64,000 nt of DNA. Origin: Ehretia macrophylla. Its lineage: Eukaryota > Streptophyta > Magnoliopsida > Boraginales > Ehretiaceae. The position numbers were made by a program, and so were the translations under genes. The stretch's first letter is position 1; every line of letters begins with the position of its first letter. Where the stretch lies: the NCBI GenBank assembly GCA_037974665.1, contig CM075768.1, forward strand, positions 7,899,501-7,963,500, read 5' to 3'. The notes below the pieces were generated by a model, which was not told where the DNA came from, did no database searches, and was given only the letters and a program-made list of their open reading frames with translations. This document shows, piece after piece, positions 11,936 to 23,627 of this stretch.

Positions 11936-14009
11936 GTGGGGAGTTTAAATACCTTGAAGTACTCATTTGCCTTTTAAAATTACTTGCAATATGCACAGCA
12001 TAAGCAAAGTCACAAAAAATGCAACATGTCTGGTACATAATTAAAATCTACAAGTAACTAACTTAGTAATGCAAGAAATGGAGTTAAATACTGGGATCTA
12101 TCAGAATGAAAATTTGAATACCAACCAGGAGAAGAAAGTCAAATGTGGCTTGAGATATGGTAAATTGGAAAATCAGAAGAAGAGCAAATTACAATAAAAA
12201 CCTAAGTAAATAGTAATGTCAAGGGAAAATACTAAGTTTTCATACTTCCAAAATGAGAACAGAAGAAAAAGAGTGATACTAAATTTTCTTTTTAACATCT
12301 TTCTTGATTTTGCTGATGAGGCATGGATGCTTTTCATGGGGCACCTGTTGCTAATTCATGACATACTTGGATTATAATTTTCAATGATGACCTGTTGATT
12401 TTACTTTTTCTTTTGATTTTGGTGCCGTGATTAATCTCTTACACTTGTATTTCCCCTCTTTCTATTGAAGAATTTCTTTTGTAAGAATGAGAAAAGAAAG
12501 CAATGCTAGAAAGCACTTCATGGCATCACATGAAAATATGAAAGCCAAATAGAGCATTGAACATGATATAATAAAGCTTATAATTTCCTGTGAGTAACAT
12601 TTAGCAAAGGTCTTCACTCTGACATATATCATATTTGTTGACTCCTATTAAAGAGTGTATCCCATGTACACGGTAAGGATAGAAAGCAGAATGGAAGATA
12701 AAAAACCACCTAAAAAGAGAAAGTGTATAAATAATTTTTTGTTTTGTATCTCCATTTTAGAGCCTAAGGTTCTCTCTGGCTATTTAAATATATGTTTTGG
12801 GTATTTCAATTTGTTAGGCAATTGCAGTTGAGATGTCTTTGAGTCGTCATTTTTTGTTATACAAATCCTTTTCCCCCCCATCTTTTGCTTCTTTCCATTC
12901 ATAGATAACTCAATATGATTCATGATACACCTCCATCCTGGTGTATATCTCACCTTTCTATCCTTTTCCTCTTTCCGCAATTCTCTCCCCCTTCATTGAT
13001 AAAACAAAGATAGGTAAAGGGAAAAAATGTATGCTGATACAATTATCCTGGCGTCATGAAATATATTGGAACTAGTTTCTCATACAAAAATTATGTTTTT
13101 GCAGGCGACCTTTTTGGATGAGAACTGTAGTGTTGAACATGCACGTGAGCACGGTCATACTCACCTATTTGAGGTAAATTTGATGTTTAAATATTTGATC
13201 TTCAAAAGTTATTGTATTTTAAAACAAATATTCAATCTAGCCATGGCCCATAAGATAACATCGGAAACGTGATAAGAAACCTTTTTCTATGTGAGCTGAA
13301 CAGAATCATTATTTGATTTGACCTGTAAGGAAGTTTATAATAAATTTGTTTGAACTATTGAAATGCAGATCATGGAGCATGCTCAGTGGATCCGGAACAA
13401 AACCATTGTGTTGACTCATTTCTCATCTCGCTACAATCTTGAGGTAATAAGCTGAGACTAAATTCTCCCTCTCATCTGATGCAACCCTTCCCCCCAAACA
13501 ATACACAGAAAGAAATAGAGAAGAAAAGCTAAAACTGATAGCCCCTGAATTGCAGTATTCACCAAATCCATCGAGGTTGGTTTGGTCCATGCTTGGACAA
13601 TCTTTTATGTTGGCTCTTCCTACCTTCTCCACTTGTTTTGACCTTTTATATTTTGAATTCTGTCTTGTGTTTCTCCTTTCTGGTGTTCCTTTATATAAAT
13701 TTTGTGCAAGGAGGTTTGTATTTTTTTTTTTGAAATACTGGGAAAGAGCTGTAGGCAAACTTTTGTCTGTACTCGGCAAATACATAAACTAAATTTCTCA
13801 GTTAACCTTTACACAGCTTGAGCGTGTGTTCTTCCTATTGCTAAGTGCTGATGACATCAGATTCATAGGGCAGGTATTATTTCCCCTTAAATGTGTCATG
13901 AGAGAATCATCCGTTGCAGGACATTCGTCAAGCTGTATCAAGGTTGCAGTCCAAGGTGTCAGCCAAAGTGGTTGCATTAAGCGAAGGCTTTAAATCTGTG
14001 TACTCATGA
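6914..14009 (+). CDS. TRZ2: Short-form tRNase Z (tRNA 3'-processing endonuclease), plastid type
   Basis: This enzyme cuts the 3' trailer from precursor tRNAs so that CCA can be added. It is a zinc-dependent metallo-beta-lactamase-fold hydrolase. I read eight coding exons: 6914-7306, 8977-9139, 9226-9296, 9743-9838, 9921-10034, 13105-13173, 13369-13443 and 13920-14009, with TGA at 14007. All introns are GT-AG and all phases fit, giving 356 codons, close to Arabidopsis TRZ2. Residues 1-50 are rich in Ser, Thr and Asn with few acids, like a plastid transit peptide. The metal-binding HAHLDH lies at residues 125-130, split from GGLPMY by intron 1. THHVIASQ, FTGDTT, ATFLDE, GHTH and LTHFSSRY follow in family order. 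The KGKQIEKLKKSG segment probably lies in the flexible tRNA-binding arm. No catalytic residue appears to be missing. Intron 5 is unusually long (3070 bp). The symbol rests on remembered similarity to the Arabidopsis plastid paralogue, so a TRZ1-type cytosolic role is less likely but not excluded. Confidence 0.95.
8171..8593. mobile_element. Inverted-repeat MITE in tRNase Z intron 1
   Basis: The 423-bp element begins agggtaaatag and ends ctatttaccct, with a perfect 7-bp target-site duplication, aattatt, on both sides (8164-8170 and 8594-8600). Each arm is built of about five copies of a ~30-bp unit (taccccctgtgttttaaaaa...), so the two arms fold back on each other almost end to end. It codes for nothing. 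Its ends resemble those of the larger element at 35179-35960. As a long hairpin in an intron it could yield double-stranded RNA from the gene's own transcript. That is inference. Confidence 0.85.
10035..13104 (+). other. Large intron 5 of tRNase Z
   Basis: The intron has GT at 10035 and ends in gttttt-GCAG before exon 6. It is 3070 bp, longer than the rest of the introns except the MITE-bearing intron 1. It holds an AT dinucleotide-rich, partly palindromic stretch (about 10930-11010, tatacat/atgtata words), a 30-G run (11905-11934) and otherwise unremarkable AT-rich sequence. I see no complete transposon in it. Confidence 0.8.
11905..11934 (+). repeat. Uninterrupted run of 30 G
   Basis: Thirty consecutive G bases lie inside intron 5 of the tRNase Z gene and are followed by tgtgggg. 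Such a run is rare in plant DNA, is likely length-variable, and is hard to sequence accurately. Confidence 0.9.
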
Positions 14010-14880
14010 TTCTTGGTGTGATGGCTGCCATCCTTGTTGTGGTGTCTTCAAGATTCTTGCAGCTATCTGTGAATACCTTCCCTTATGCAACTGGACCAGC
14101 AGTTGGTGGCTGCTGAAAATGACAACAATGACAGAATACACCGGATAAATGATTGTAATACCAAAGAAAGTCCAGGGAATATCAAGATATTCTCTTCTGC
14201 TTCCGCGTCTGATAATACATTGCTTGAATCCTTTTTGATTCTGTCAATGTATATATCATTCCTTGTTATGAGGCAAAGCATTACCTAAATGAATTCTAAC
14301 ATCATGCTTTAGACAGCCATTTATGTATGTTAAAGTAACTGGTCCAAAAAGTTCTGCAGAATGGTCTCAAAAGATATTCCTTCCCCATCAAGATGCTGCT
14401 AGTCTTCAGAATGAATAGAACTTTGGACAATAGCCTTCTTTTAGAGAATGAGTTTCTTGCGTCTTTTTGCATGTCATGTTTACTGTATCCAAGTATTACT
14501 ACTTTAAATCCTTGATGGTGTTTAGATAGACTAGATGTTTAAAATAAATAGAGTAGATGTTTAAAATTTGTAAAATTCCATTTGATGGGAGGAAAATCGT
14601 CCTTGGCCATAAGGAAATGTGTATTGCCTCTGGATGATACACGTGACAAGATTTGATACTAGCTAATCGTGAATAATCACTGGTTATAAATTTTGAAAGG
14701 ATGCATATTTTTGTATCGAACTTTGAATAATGTTTATTACATTACATGTTACATGCATTGCCACGACTAATGGTTTAAATGTCAGTTATTCATTATTATT
14801 TTCGTGGTCTTGAATATTCATGACTTGCATGGGAGGTTCCAAATATATTTTTTTGGGAGAGTTTCTATTGTTGAGTTGGG
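14010..14880 (+). other. 3' flank and probable 3' UTR of tRNase Z
   Basis: No second gene is seen. The first few hundred bases after the stop codon are probably 3' untranslated region, and an AATAAA-like word (aaaataaatag) occurs near 14540. A short direct duplication, 'agatgtttaaaat', occurs twice around 14532-14565. The rest is AT-rich spacer. Confidence 0.4.
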
Positions 14881-14889
14881 AAAATATTA

Positions 14890-15090
14890 CAAATGTTTCC
14901 CGCGTTTACACTTTTTTTCAATTTCGTTTTCATTATTTTAAAAATAACGCGTTTAGTCTCTAAAGTTTGTAAAAATTTTCAATTTAATTTCCAAGGTTTT
15001 CAACTTGTCTAATTTTATCTCCTTTATTTGAAAAGTGATGCTCTTAGTTCTCAAAGTTTGTAAAAGGTTTTAATATAATTCCTATTCTCT
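14890..15090 (+). repeat. TIR-like subrepeats at left edge of organelle-derived block
   Basis: Two or three diverged copies of a unit like 'gTTTAGTCTCTAAAGTTTGT-aaaattttcaattta' lie head to tail (14950, 15040). The complement of 34545-34640 matches this unit at roughly 80% over about 45 bp, in inverted orientation. Units of this type form the termini of non-autonomous, probably Mutator-like, plant elements. The stretch marks a sharp change from nuclear-looking spacer to sequence with organelle-like composition. Confidence 0.5.
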
Positions 15091-18000
15091 GAGCTGGTCT
15101 GGATTTCTAAGGCCCCGAGAAACTGGTCGAGAGAGATGTCTAGGGGGGCTACTCTTCTTGTTTGTTGATCGAGTCGTTCTCCCTCATTCCAATTGTCACC
15201 ATGAACTACTGTTGTCAATGGATTAGTTGGATCCAAATCATGAAGTAAGTAGAGAGTACCTTTTGACTGAGATTTTGAGAAAATAGCGCGTTCTTTTTTA
15301 GGACACATAGGCTATTAGATTACAGACGCATTATTAAAGACTTTTCAAAGCACCCGTCCACGAGGCTATAAAAAGAGAGAAAGGGGCAGCTATATAGCAG
15401 GAGTCATTTTGGTTGTATGCCAAGTCACTTAGCTCGTATACAAAGGGAAAGGCACACCAGATTACCCTCTTCTGGATTTTCTCCAGGTTAGCTTCTCCCT
15501 CATGTAGTTGTCGGCTTTTTGTAGCCCCCTTTTATCATTTCGCCTAATTAGTGGTATTCTCACGGGCTGAAGTGCAAAGCCCGACAGCCTATTCTTTTTG
15601 GTATGTATTCTACCATTATGGAAAAGGAGCTAAAGAGAAAGACTAGTGATGCAATTCAAATTCATTCAAATTTCTAGAAGGGAAACATGCATAGCACTCG
15701 AATATTATACATGTGTCAAAAGCTCTTTCGACAAATAATAATAAATAAATAAAAGAGTTGTTTGACTTGTATGTCATAGGGGACTTCCTTTATTTCAAGC
15801 CTTTATCCTCGAGGCAGGAGCTCTTGAACTTCAGGAAGGAAAACGCAACGATCGAGACAAATCTTTTGTATACGGGAACTTGAGGAACAACTGCTGGAGG
15901 GGTTGCTACCGCAACTCAACCTTGGTGAATTTGTGAGTCTGGTTTGAGAAAATCTAGACTCGTGTGTAAATAGAAATCATTATACTATGGCCTTATCCCG
16001 TGAACTTTTTGAACTGGAAATATTGGAGTTAGAGATGGCATTGCAAGACAAGCTGTTTAATTTGATGATTCTTCAACCTACTCATAGGTAGATCAATCGG
16101 TTTCGGGACTTTGAAGGCTATGCCATCCTAAGGTGCTGCTAAATGTATGGATCTTGTCAACGTCTATGAATGAGAAATCATAGATCGGAAAAATTGGGTG
16201 CTATCATATAGCTTTGTATCAGTTAAGAGTTGGAGATAAGAGGACTCGTGGAATCTGCCCTTCAGCTATAACTTCCCTTCAAGAAATTGAATTGAGTCAG
16301 TGACCCCGTCCCCTATTAGATAGGAAGAGTTCTGTTGTGTCCTATCATCATGTATTCATAGTCAACTCAAAGAACTTTACCTTCATTTCTAGTTTTATTA
16401 GCATAAAGTGCCAGCTAGGCCAACCATTAGTTTCATTGTTATCCCAAGAAGTGAAGTAGTGAACCCTCCCTCTAAATGAGTAGAAATGGAATGCAACTCA
16501 AACAAAGTTCTAGGATCAGATAGAGCTATTCCCCTCCTAGGACAATGACAATAGCAAAAAAGGCCCTAGAAACTACTCCTACACCTCCTGGCCGGGAACT
16601 CCAAAGGGAACTCACACTCTTTAGTCCAATAGGCCGTAGTATCCCTTTTTTTGCTTGAAGAGAGTTTAGTTTACTACAATGCTTAAGAAGATGAGAGATT
16701 CCTTATCAAGGATGAGAAGTGGTACTTGGACGAATTCTAGATGGGAGATTCACTATTGGATAGCTTGAAGAGGCTAAACTTTCAAGGCTCGAACTCTTGA
16801 ACTACTAGAATAGATAGACCGCAAGTCAACAAGCAATGTTTTTATTACTTGCTTGGTGCTTAACGGCCTGTAAATAAATATTATGCTTTTGGTAAGAGGA
16901 AGAGGGAATTGAATTTTCATATAATAAGCAAAGACATGACTCGTATTCTTACTCCTCAGGAGCCAAAGGGGCACCCATTTGCATATGAAAAGCAATATAG
17001 TCTGACCCTCCCCTTGCTTTCTAGCTAGGAAAAAAGACTCTCACCTCACTATTTCACTTTTAATCTTGTTATTATGAAATGCAGCTTTGTTGCAAACTAT
17101 GTGATTGCAATCAATGTTCATAGGATGATGTTGAGCCATTTGAGGAGTAGGAGAAACCAAGACCTAACTCTTTCTATAGAAGCTGCTTTATTTGCTCTAT
17201 TCCTGAGAACTCGAGATTGGCATTTTGGGCTGGATCTTAAAGTCTTCAGAGTAAGACTCACTATTAGGAGTTATGAGACTGAGACCAAGCTTTCGATGCG
17301 ATGCCAGATGAATAGAAAGCATCCCAAAGCTTTCTGGAAGAAATGCCGCTGATTGAATTCCTTCATTTAAGGAAGACTGATATAGAGGCTTTTCTCGTGA
17401 GTGGGTCTTGGAAGGAGGTAAGTCTCACCTCATCAGAGGTGGTCTCTGATCTCCTAAGCAAATATTGTCGTGTCCTCTCTCCTAGGAGAAATAGAAAATC
17501 AAGATAGAATGTCGATCCTCAAAGATGAGAAAATCCGTAGGATATATTTTTTCCCTTCACAAGAGTGGGAATGCTAATAGAACTTTTTCACTTACTATAG
17601 GAAAATCCAATCGTCTCGGGGATATTACTTTGCTCTTTCTATCCCTATGATAGATACTCTTACATGCTGGTTTCTAGTCTTCTCCACCTAAAAAAAAGGT
17701 AATGGTTGTTGGTGTCCACTCATAGCTTATTTTTCCTCAATCTATATATCACTCTGATCACCTACCAGTACAAGCATTCTTAGGTGGGTTCACTTCAGGT
17801 GCCACACTGGTTGTTTATGGCTTATTCCATTGAGCATCTTTGAGTTTGACCTAGTTACTCTCTCTCAACTTTTCGAATGAAGATTGTTACAAATAAAATA
17901 AGCCATTTCAAACCAACCCATAAACTGGAGAATAAGAGACATGCCCTTTTCACTGCATGGGCAGATTGGGGGTTCCAAGTGGACCCCTCAAATTGTCCTA

Positions 18001-18816
18001 CTTGGATTTGGTGGCTATTAATTACCAACACTCGTCACACAAGAACTGCTAGCTGCCACGAGTGACTAGCAACAATTCGCGTTCAGCCCCACGTGTAAAA
18101 AACTTTCGGGTTGGTGCAGAGTGAAGAGGTCGATGAAGAGACCTCGTGATAAAGCCATTTCTCAATCCAAGGGCCACTCCACGTGGATGAGGTTGATGGT
18201 TCGGGGGCCCATTTTCATGAAGCTTATTGAAGGTAGTGTATGATCTTTCATCTGGGCTGGATTCTCATAGAAAGAAAAGGTTCGATCCTTAGGCTAGGAG
18301 ACGCTCTATGCGATCTTATCACAGATAGGCCGCTAAGGTCTATTGTAAGCCTATTATCGTTTCTTCCTCGATGTTATGATTTGCTCGATGATCCGATCTT
18401 CCATTTTCAACAAAATAAAGAATAAGACTAGAACTCCAGCATCACCTTCTTCTTAGTCATCCACTTAAGCTAAATCCATAAGATAAGCCTTCCTAATAGG
18501 TCGAATCCTGTGTGTACAATACCTTCCCGAGCCCGAGAAAGACTGAACCATGGAAAAAGTGTTTTGAAAATTTCTTTCTCCCACTAGGTTTAATCAAATC
18601 AATGAATCTTTCAGTAGGTAGGGTTTTTGCCCGAACAACTAGCCATTGATTAGTCGATGGGATTGGCAGGAACCTTTTCCATCCAATTAAGTTCATATTG
18701 GCATACTTTCCTAAAAAAAAAAAGAACATACCCCATTGAAAATGAGACTGAGGTACAACAATGGGGGTTAGATTGACTCTTTCCCAACCAACAACAAGTT
18801 TATGGGTAATTCCCCA
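15091..18816. other. Non-coding block, possibly mitochondrial-derived
   Basis: Base composition is more even than in the flanks, and the texture (many short purine or pyrimidine blocks, CTTTCTAGCTAGG-like words) recalls plant mitochondrial DNA. I recognise no gene here. It shares a ~40-bp word (tacaataccttcccgagcc and neighbours, about 18490-18540) with 31455-31500 in the block that does contain atp6 and rRNA fragments. That link supports one origin for both halves, now separated by LTR elements. The assignment is inference, and other sources such as old nuclear repeats are possible. Confidence 0.35.
18493..18816 (-). other. Unrecognised open frame within possible mitochondrial block
   Basis: The minus strand is open for roughly 108 codons from the LTR boundary down to 18493, and includes words such as LVVGWERVN, FLGKYANMNLIGWKRF and TLPTERFIDLIKPSG. 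The frame continues to 18972, but that upstream part is LTR sequence and not part of any original gene. I recognise no family. It could be a fragment of a mitochondrial open frame. Confidence 0.3.
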
Positions 18817-21800
18817 TGTGACGCCCCGATCCCTCACGCGACCGGAGGCTCTAATAACCATGCTATTCTCAACCCAATACCAAACCCGGTCACAAAATTT
18901 TAGGAAAAAACGGACAGAGTTTCCTCTATACCGCGGACATTTCTCAAACCTGTAAATGCTCAAAATAGCCACAATATACTAAAACAAGCTTTTATAATTA
19001 AAATTCAAGGTTCTAGGCCATCCAAGCCAGGAGACAAACAACAGCTCCAAATCACACATGCATGCACCCAACTTAACTTTTCATTAAACCTTTTTAACAT
19101 GCCATTCTATGATAACATTAGAGCAATTTTAGAAGTTGAAATCAACACCTCTAAACATACACACCCAAGCATGCAAGAACTAAAAGGAGAATTAAAAGTT
19201 ATTACAAGCCATAATATCTCAAAGCTAACATTACAACCAACAACTTTCAACTTGCAACTACAAGAATATACATAGCCTTAAGGCCACAAAATAGATCATA
19301 CTATAGCAATACAAGTACACCATGTAACAACAAGAAGACAAATCCACCTTAGACAACAAACACATAACAACTAGGGCAAAGGCTCAGTCTAAACTTCTTC
19401 CTCTTCCACTAGCACCTCAATTAGCTGGGGATCACCCTCAGCACTTCCTGAAACATATATCGAGGTATGAGCAACCACTGTTGCCCAGTGAGGGATATAG
19501 TCTCCTGGGGCGTGCAATGCAACAGGTAATACAGTTAAACAACAATAACAATTAAACAATTAAAGAAACAATGATAGCTTAAATAACCACACATTTAAAA
19601 GGATACATTTCACATAGCCCCTATACACCAATCTTCGCTGGTCTTCATTCACGATCCACGAATCACGATCACGATCACGATAAGCCGGCATCCCAAACAC
19701 CAAAGGGTACTCCGGATGTACCCAATCCTACGACCCAACACCCCCTGGCAATCTCCGGACCAGGCGAGTGAGGGAATAGGGTACGGAGCTAGAGCAACCA
19801 ACCCTGGCAAGCCCGCTGCCGCCCAGAGAGGCCCATTGCATCCTCCCCGACGATAAGGTTGCGCAACCATTGACTCGATAACACAGGAAGCAATAATAAT
19901 AACAATATAACAAAATAAGCCGATATACAAACAAGGAGGACAACAAAAGAGGTTGTCCTCAAGCACACACATCATCAATCACGCCATACGATGAAATATA
20001 ATACATTCATTAGTCTATAATTGCTAAACTAATCCAACTAAAACACTTAAATCACTTAGTATCGAATATTTAGCATATAACAAGATAAGACACATAGAAT
20101 GCACATAGAAATGATCCCTCACCTTTTAGAGAGCCAAAGCTGGGCGAATCAAGCCAAGAATCCCTCCATATTCTCCAAAAGCATTAATTTCCTTCAATTA
20201 TCCCTACTTAATAAATTCAACTATATGCATAAGAAGTGATTTCTTATTCTCAACTAAAGCTAGTTCATAAAGCCATTAAATTATCCAACTCTATTTGATT
20301 CCCTTTAATTCACATAACTAACAATATATTTCATGGTTTAACAATCATTCTAATCAATATTTGAACAATACATAAACTCAAGTGATCACATATGCAACAT
20401 TCTTTAATTTCCAAGTATCAGACAAAGACAATAGCATAATAAATAACATATACATAGCCATTCATAAAAGTAGAAACACTATAAAACACCTACCAAATAA
20501 GTTATATAAGCGTATCTTTACACATATAATGCAATTAATAAACAATAAAAACATGTTTACTCAATCTTTAACTAGTATCAATATAACTTAACTCACAATT
20601 TCTCCGAATAGATAAACTTGTTACATAAGTACATTTAAACATTTATCCAATCAATCAAGAATCAACTAACAACAATTATTACTATGGTTAATTACTAGTT
20701 CCTTTAGTCCATTCTAAATTCATACTCAACCAAATCCATGTAAACCAAGCAACTTAATTCACGAGACTTCACTACTATAATACGTACACTACACAAAGAC
20801 ATATAAACATTTAATTACTCAATTATAAAGCAATTATCATGAAATTAACTATGCGAACACAAAGGGGTCAATATTATACTTTTCACAAAACTTAACCAAA
20901 AGCTCACACATACCTTAGAATAGCATTTAGACACGCTAGGAGCAACTAAAAAGCAATACAAGTACTAACGCAATTAATTCATTCATTTCCCATTTGTTCA
21001 ACTAGGCTATTTAGCTTCCTATCGGAATTTAATGATCAAGTTAAGCTAGCTAACCATCCTACCAATCTAAGGATACCTAAATACCTCATTTAGAACCTCC
21101 AAATCATAACCTAGAGCACAAGTACACGAAAACACCAAAAATGCCTCTTTGTGGATTTACACTACAAGTACCAATTTCAGAACCCAAACAAGCGAAACGA
21201 AAGCACTTCTAAGGTTTCAATACTTAATAAAGACTAGCCATAACCTTGAAACGTGCCCGGATTCAAGTTAAACCCGAAACCCCTTATTAAAGTAGCCTAT
21301 TTTGATCAAATTTCTCAAATTTTGAACATAGCAAGTGCAATTAACATTTTTTCACTCTTATGGACCTAATTAGCAACTACTAGAAGCCTCAAATCGAATT
21401 AAATTATAACTTTTTTCAGAAACCCTAATTTAGCACTATTCATCATCTTCCCCAAGTGTCATTTTCATTTTCAAGCATTCAACAAACATTTTAAACCATC
21501 AAACATATTCTATGAAGTCATTAAAGCATATAAGAATCAACGGAACAAGAATTAAACCACTACAATATTAGATCACAAAAATAATAATACAAACTTTAAT
21601 TGAATTTAATACAAAAATAGAATGCACCCTCACCTCTTTTGAAGATCAAAGAATGGTATTAAGGTCCTAAGGATGAAGCACAACCAATTTGGGAAGCAAT
21701 GGAAGCAAGAATGAAGCAAAGAGTAATTTTTTTTTTGAGAAGTTACTATTCCCGTAACTTTTTTTTGGCCATTTTTTTGACTCCTTTTTTTTTTTGTTTC

Positions 21801-22181
21801 TTGGCTTTTAATATTCTCATAAGATGGTCAAAGGGTAGGTCAAGCAAATAGGGTATTTTAGTAAGGGTAAATGGGTCATTTGGGTGATTAAATTTCAGCA
21901 AAATAAAATGCAAAAAATCTGAAAAATCTGAAAAAATCCCGCTAGTACTATTCATCAGACATTTCGCAATTTTTTTTCCGTTGATCCCGATATGCAATGC
22001 ACGCACAGTTAGGGGCTATAGTCCCCTAAAAATATGTAGTATTTTATAAAAATATAAAATGCATGAAAAGAAATATTTGAATTTATTGAAATATAAAAAA
22101 AATAAAGTAATTAGCTAAATTACATCTAAGTTAACCATTTAATGAATGCAATTAGTGAAGTGCTGAGTTCGGGGTGTCACA
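18817..22181 (-). repeat. 3' LTR of the minus-strand LARD-like element
   Basis: It is bounded by tgtgacgccccgatccc and ttcggggtgtcaca, giving TG...CA ends on the minus strand. It contains the palindrome ggttgcgcaacc (19857-19868), the stem-loop (19469-19486) and cctgaaa (19447-19453). A polypurine tract adjoins it at 22182-22200. Confidence 0.9.
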
Positions 22182-23627
22182 TCCTCCCCTCCTTACAAAA
22201 ATTGCATCCTCGCAATTTCTTGAGCTGAAATGACTTCCAAGAACTGCAACAGTTTTCGTCGGACTTGAAGTCAAGAAGTGTAATGCCGAATGAAACTAAG
22301 AAGAGCGAACGTCACTGAAGGAAACCCGAGTGGGGTAGCTAAATAAAGGCTCCTATGAAAATACCCAATAGGAGTCCGGTAAGAATGTCACACGAGGAGG
22401 CCATTCACTAATGCTGAGAGAGCACCAAAAGAAATCCCATTAAGAAGAGTATGCAGCTAATATCCAAAATGCCCGGATAATATCAAGAAATTCCCAAGAA
22501 GGAAGTCCGGTGAATCCCAACTCTAACTGTCAAATAAAGGCTCAAGATTGCCAAATAAAGGCCTAATTAGATGTCCAGCTTGGGACTCCGAGAAAATACC
22601 ACCAATAAAACTGATTAAGGATGCCAAATAAAGGCTCCGAATAAGTATACGAATCCAGAAGTTGGAATAAGAATCTCTCTAATTATGAATTACCATATAA
22701 GAATCCCCAATATGCTCGTTATACCAGTAGTCCAGAGGAAATACCAAATAATCTCTAGGCAAGAATACCAGACGAAAATACTGAAAAAAATACCCAATAA
22801 GAATATCAAGGTGATACCATAGGTAAAACCCGAACAAGAAATCCAAGTGGGAGTGTGCGCAAAGAATACTGACCAATACTCATAAACATGAATTCTTTTG
22901 AATAAGAGTATCAAATAAGACCTCCATATATGATGCCAACTAGAAGATCTATTCGAGATTCCCAAATCGGAGTTCCAGCCAAGAAGTACCGTTTAAGAAG
23001 TGCCAAGAGAGTCCAAATTTAACCTCGCGGCATCAAATCCCTTCACTGATCCCAATAGCCGGTTGAATCATTATTCTCTCACCAGTCAGCATCAATGGCC
23101 ATCTCTTTCAGGGGAGAATGCTTACTTACCGATTTAAGGGGACAATGCATGAATGCTAAGATATCACCTAATGTAATTGATGTAATGTTCATATATCAGG
23201 AGATTATGACATATATCACACAAGCTATTATATAACCAGAAGTTTTATAACACAAAGTTAATCAACAAGATAGTTCAAATATGAGTCACATGCAATGAAT
23301 ACAATTCACAACACAACTATGCCGAGACACTCAAGTATACACGTTACAATCAATATTTCGAGCAAGTAGCGATTCATAAGATCAATTTGATTCATGATTA
23401 GCTATATCACTACACTTGACAAGTATTTAACACACAGTACACATCACTATCAGATATATCACATATTGAGTTCAGGATACAAGATTGCACAAAAGACACT
23501 AACATTCTCAAGGCACACGAAGCACACACCTAATCAAGATACATTTCACAAGCATGCACTCGAGGTTCACTACCCAGCAGTCCGAGGACCCTATCCCGGC
23601 TGAGAGCATCTAAGCTCTGATACCACC
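22182..23627 (-). other. Internal domain of the LARD-like element
   Basis: No open frame of retrotransposon type is found. On the minus strand it ends with the purine tract TTGTAAGGAGGGGAGGA (plus 22182-22198), beside the 3' LTR. It begins with GGTGGTATCAGAGCT (plus 23613-23627), the initiator-Met primer-binding site, beside the 5' LTR. Around 22330-22640 the word 'caaataaaggct' recurs several times with diverged spacing, a worn tandem structure. Confidence 0.85.
23613..23626 (-). promoter_or_regulatory. Primer-binding site (tRNA-iMet)
   Basis: Plus agctctgatacca reads TGGTATCAGAGCT on the minus strand and lies directly inside the 5' LTR. It matches the usual plant LTR-retrotransposon primer-binding site. 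Confidence 0.85.

Noticed and set aside
15051-15308. An 85-codon minus-strand frame (LLHDLDPTNPLTTVVHGDN) as a gene
   Set aside because: I recognise no family. One end is made of TIR-like repeat sequence, and it sits in the probable organelle-derived block. It may be a fragment, but there is no support for a gene.
18493-18972. A single 159-codon minus-strand gene
   Set aside because: The frame crosses the LTR boundary at 18817, so its first ~50 codons are LTR sequence. Only the part below 18817 could be an older frame.
19649-19978. Minus-strand frame of 109 codons, repeated almost unchanged at 24460-24789
   Set aside because: Being repeated reflects the two LTR copies. The frame covers the conserved LTR module and does not look like a protein under selection.
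22330-22640. CRISPR-like spaced repeats ('caaataaaggctc')
   Set aside because: Spacing is irregular and the copies diverge, the setting is a plant retrotransposon, and no cas-like gene exists. It is a worn tandem repeat.
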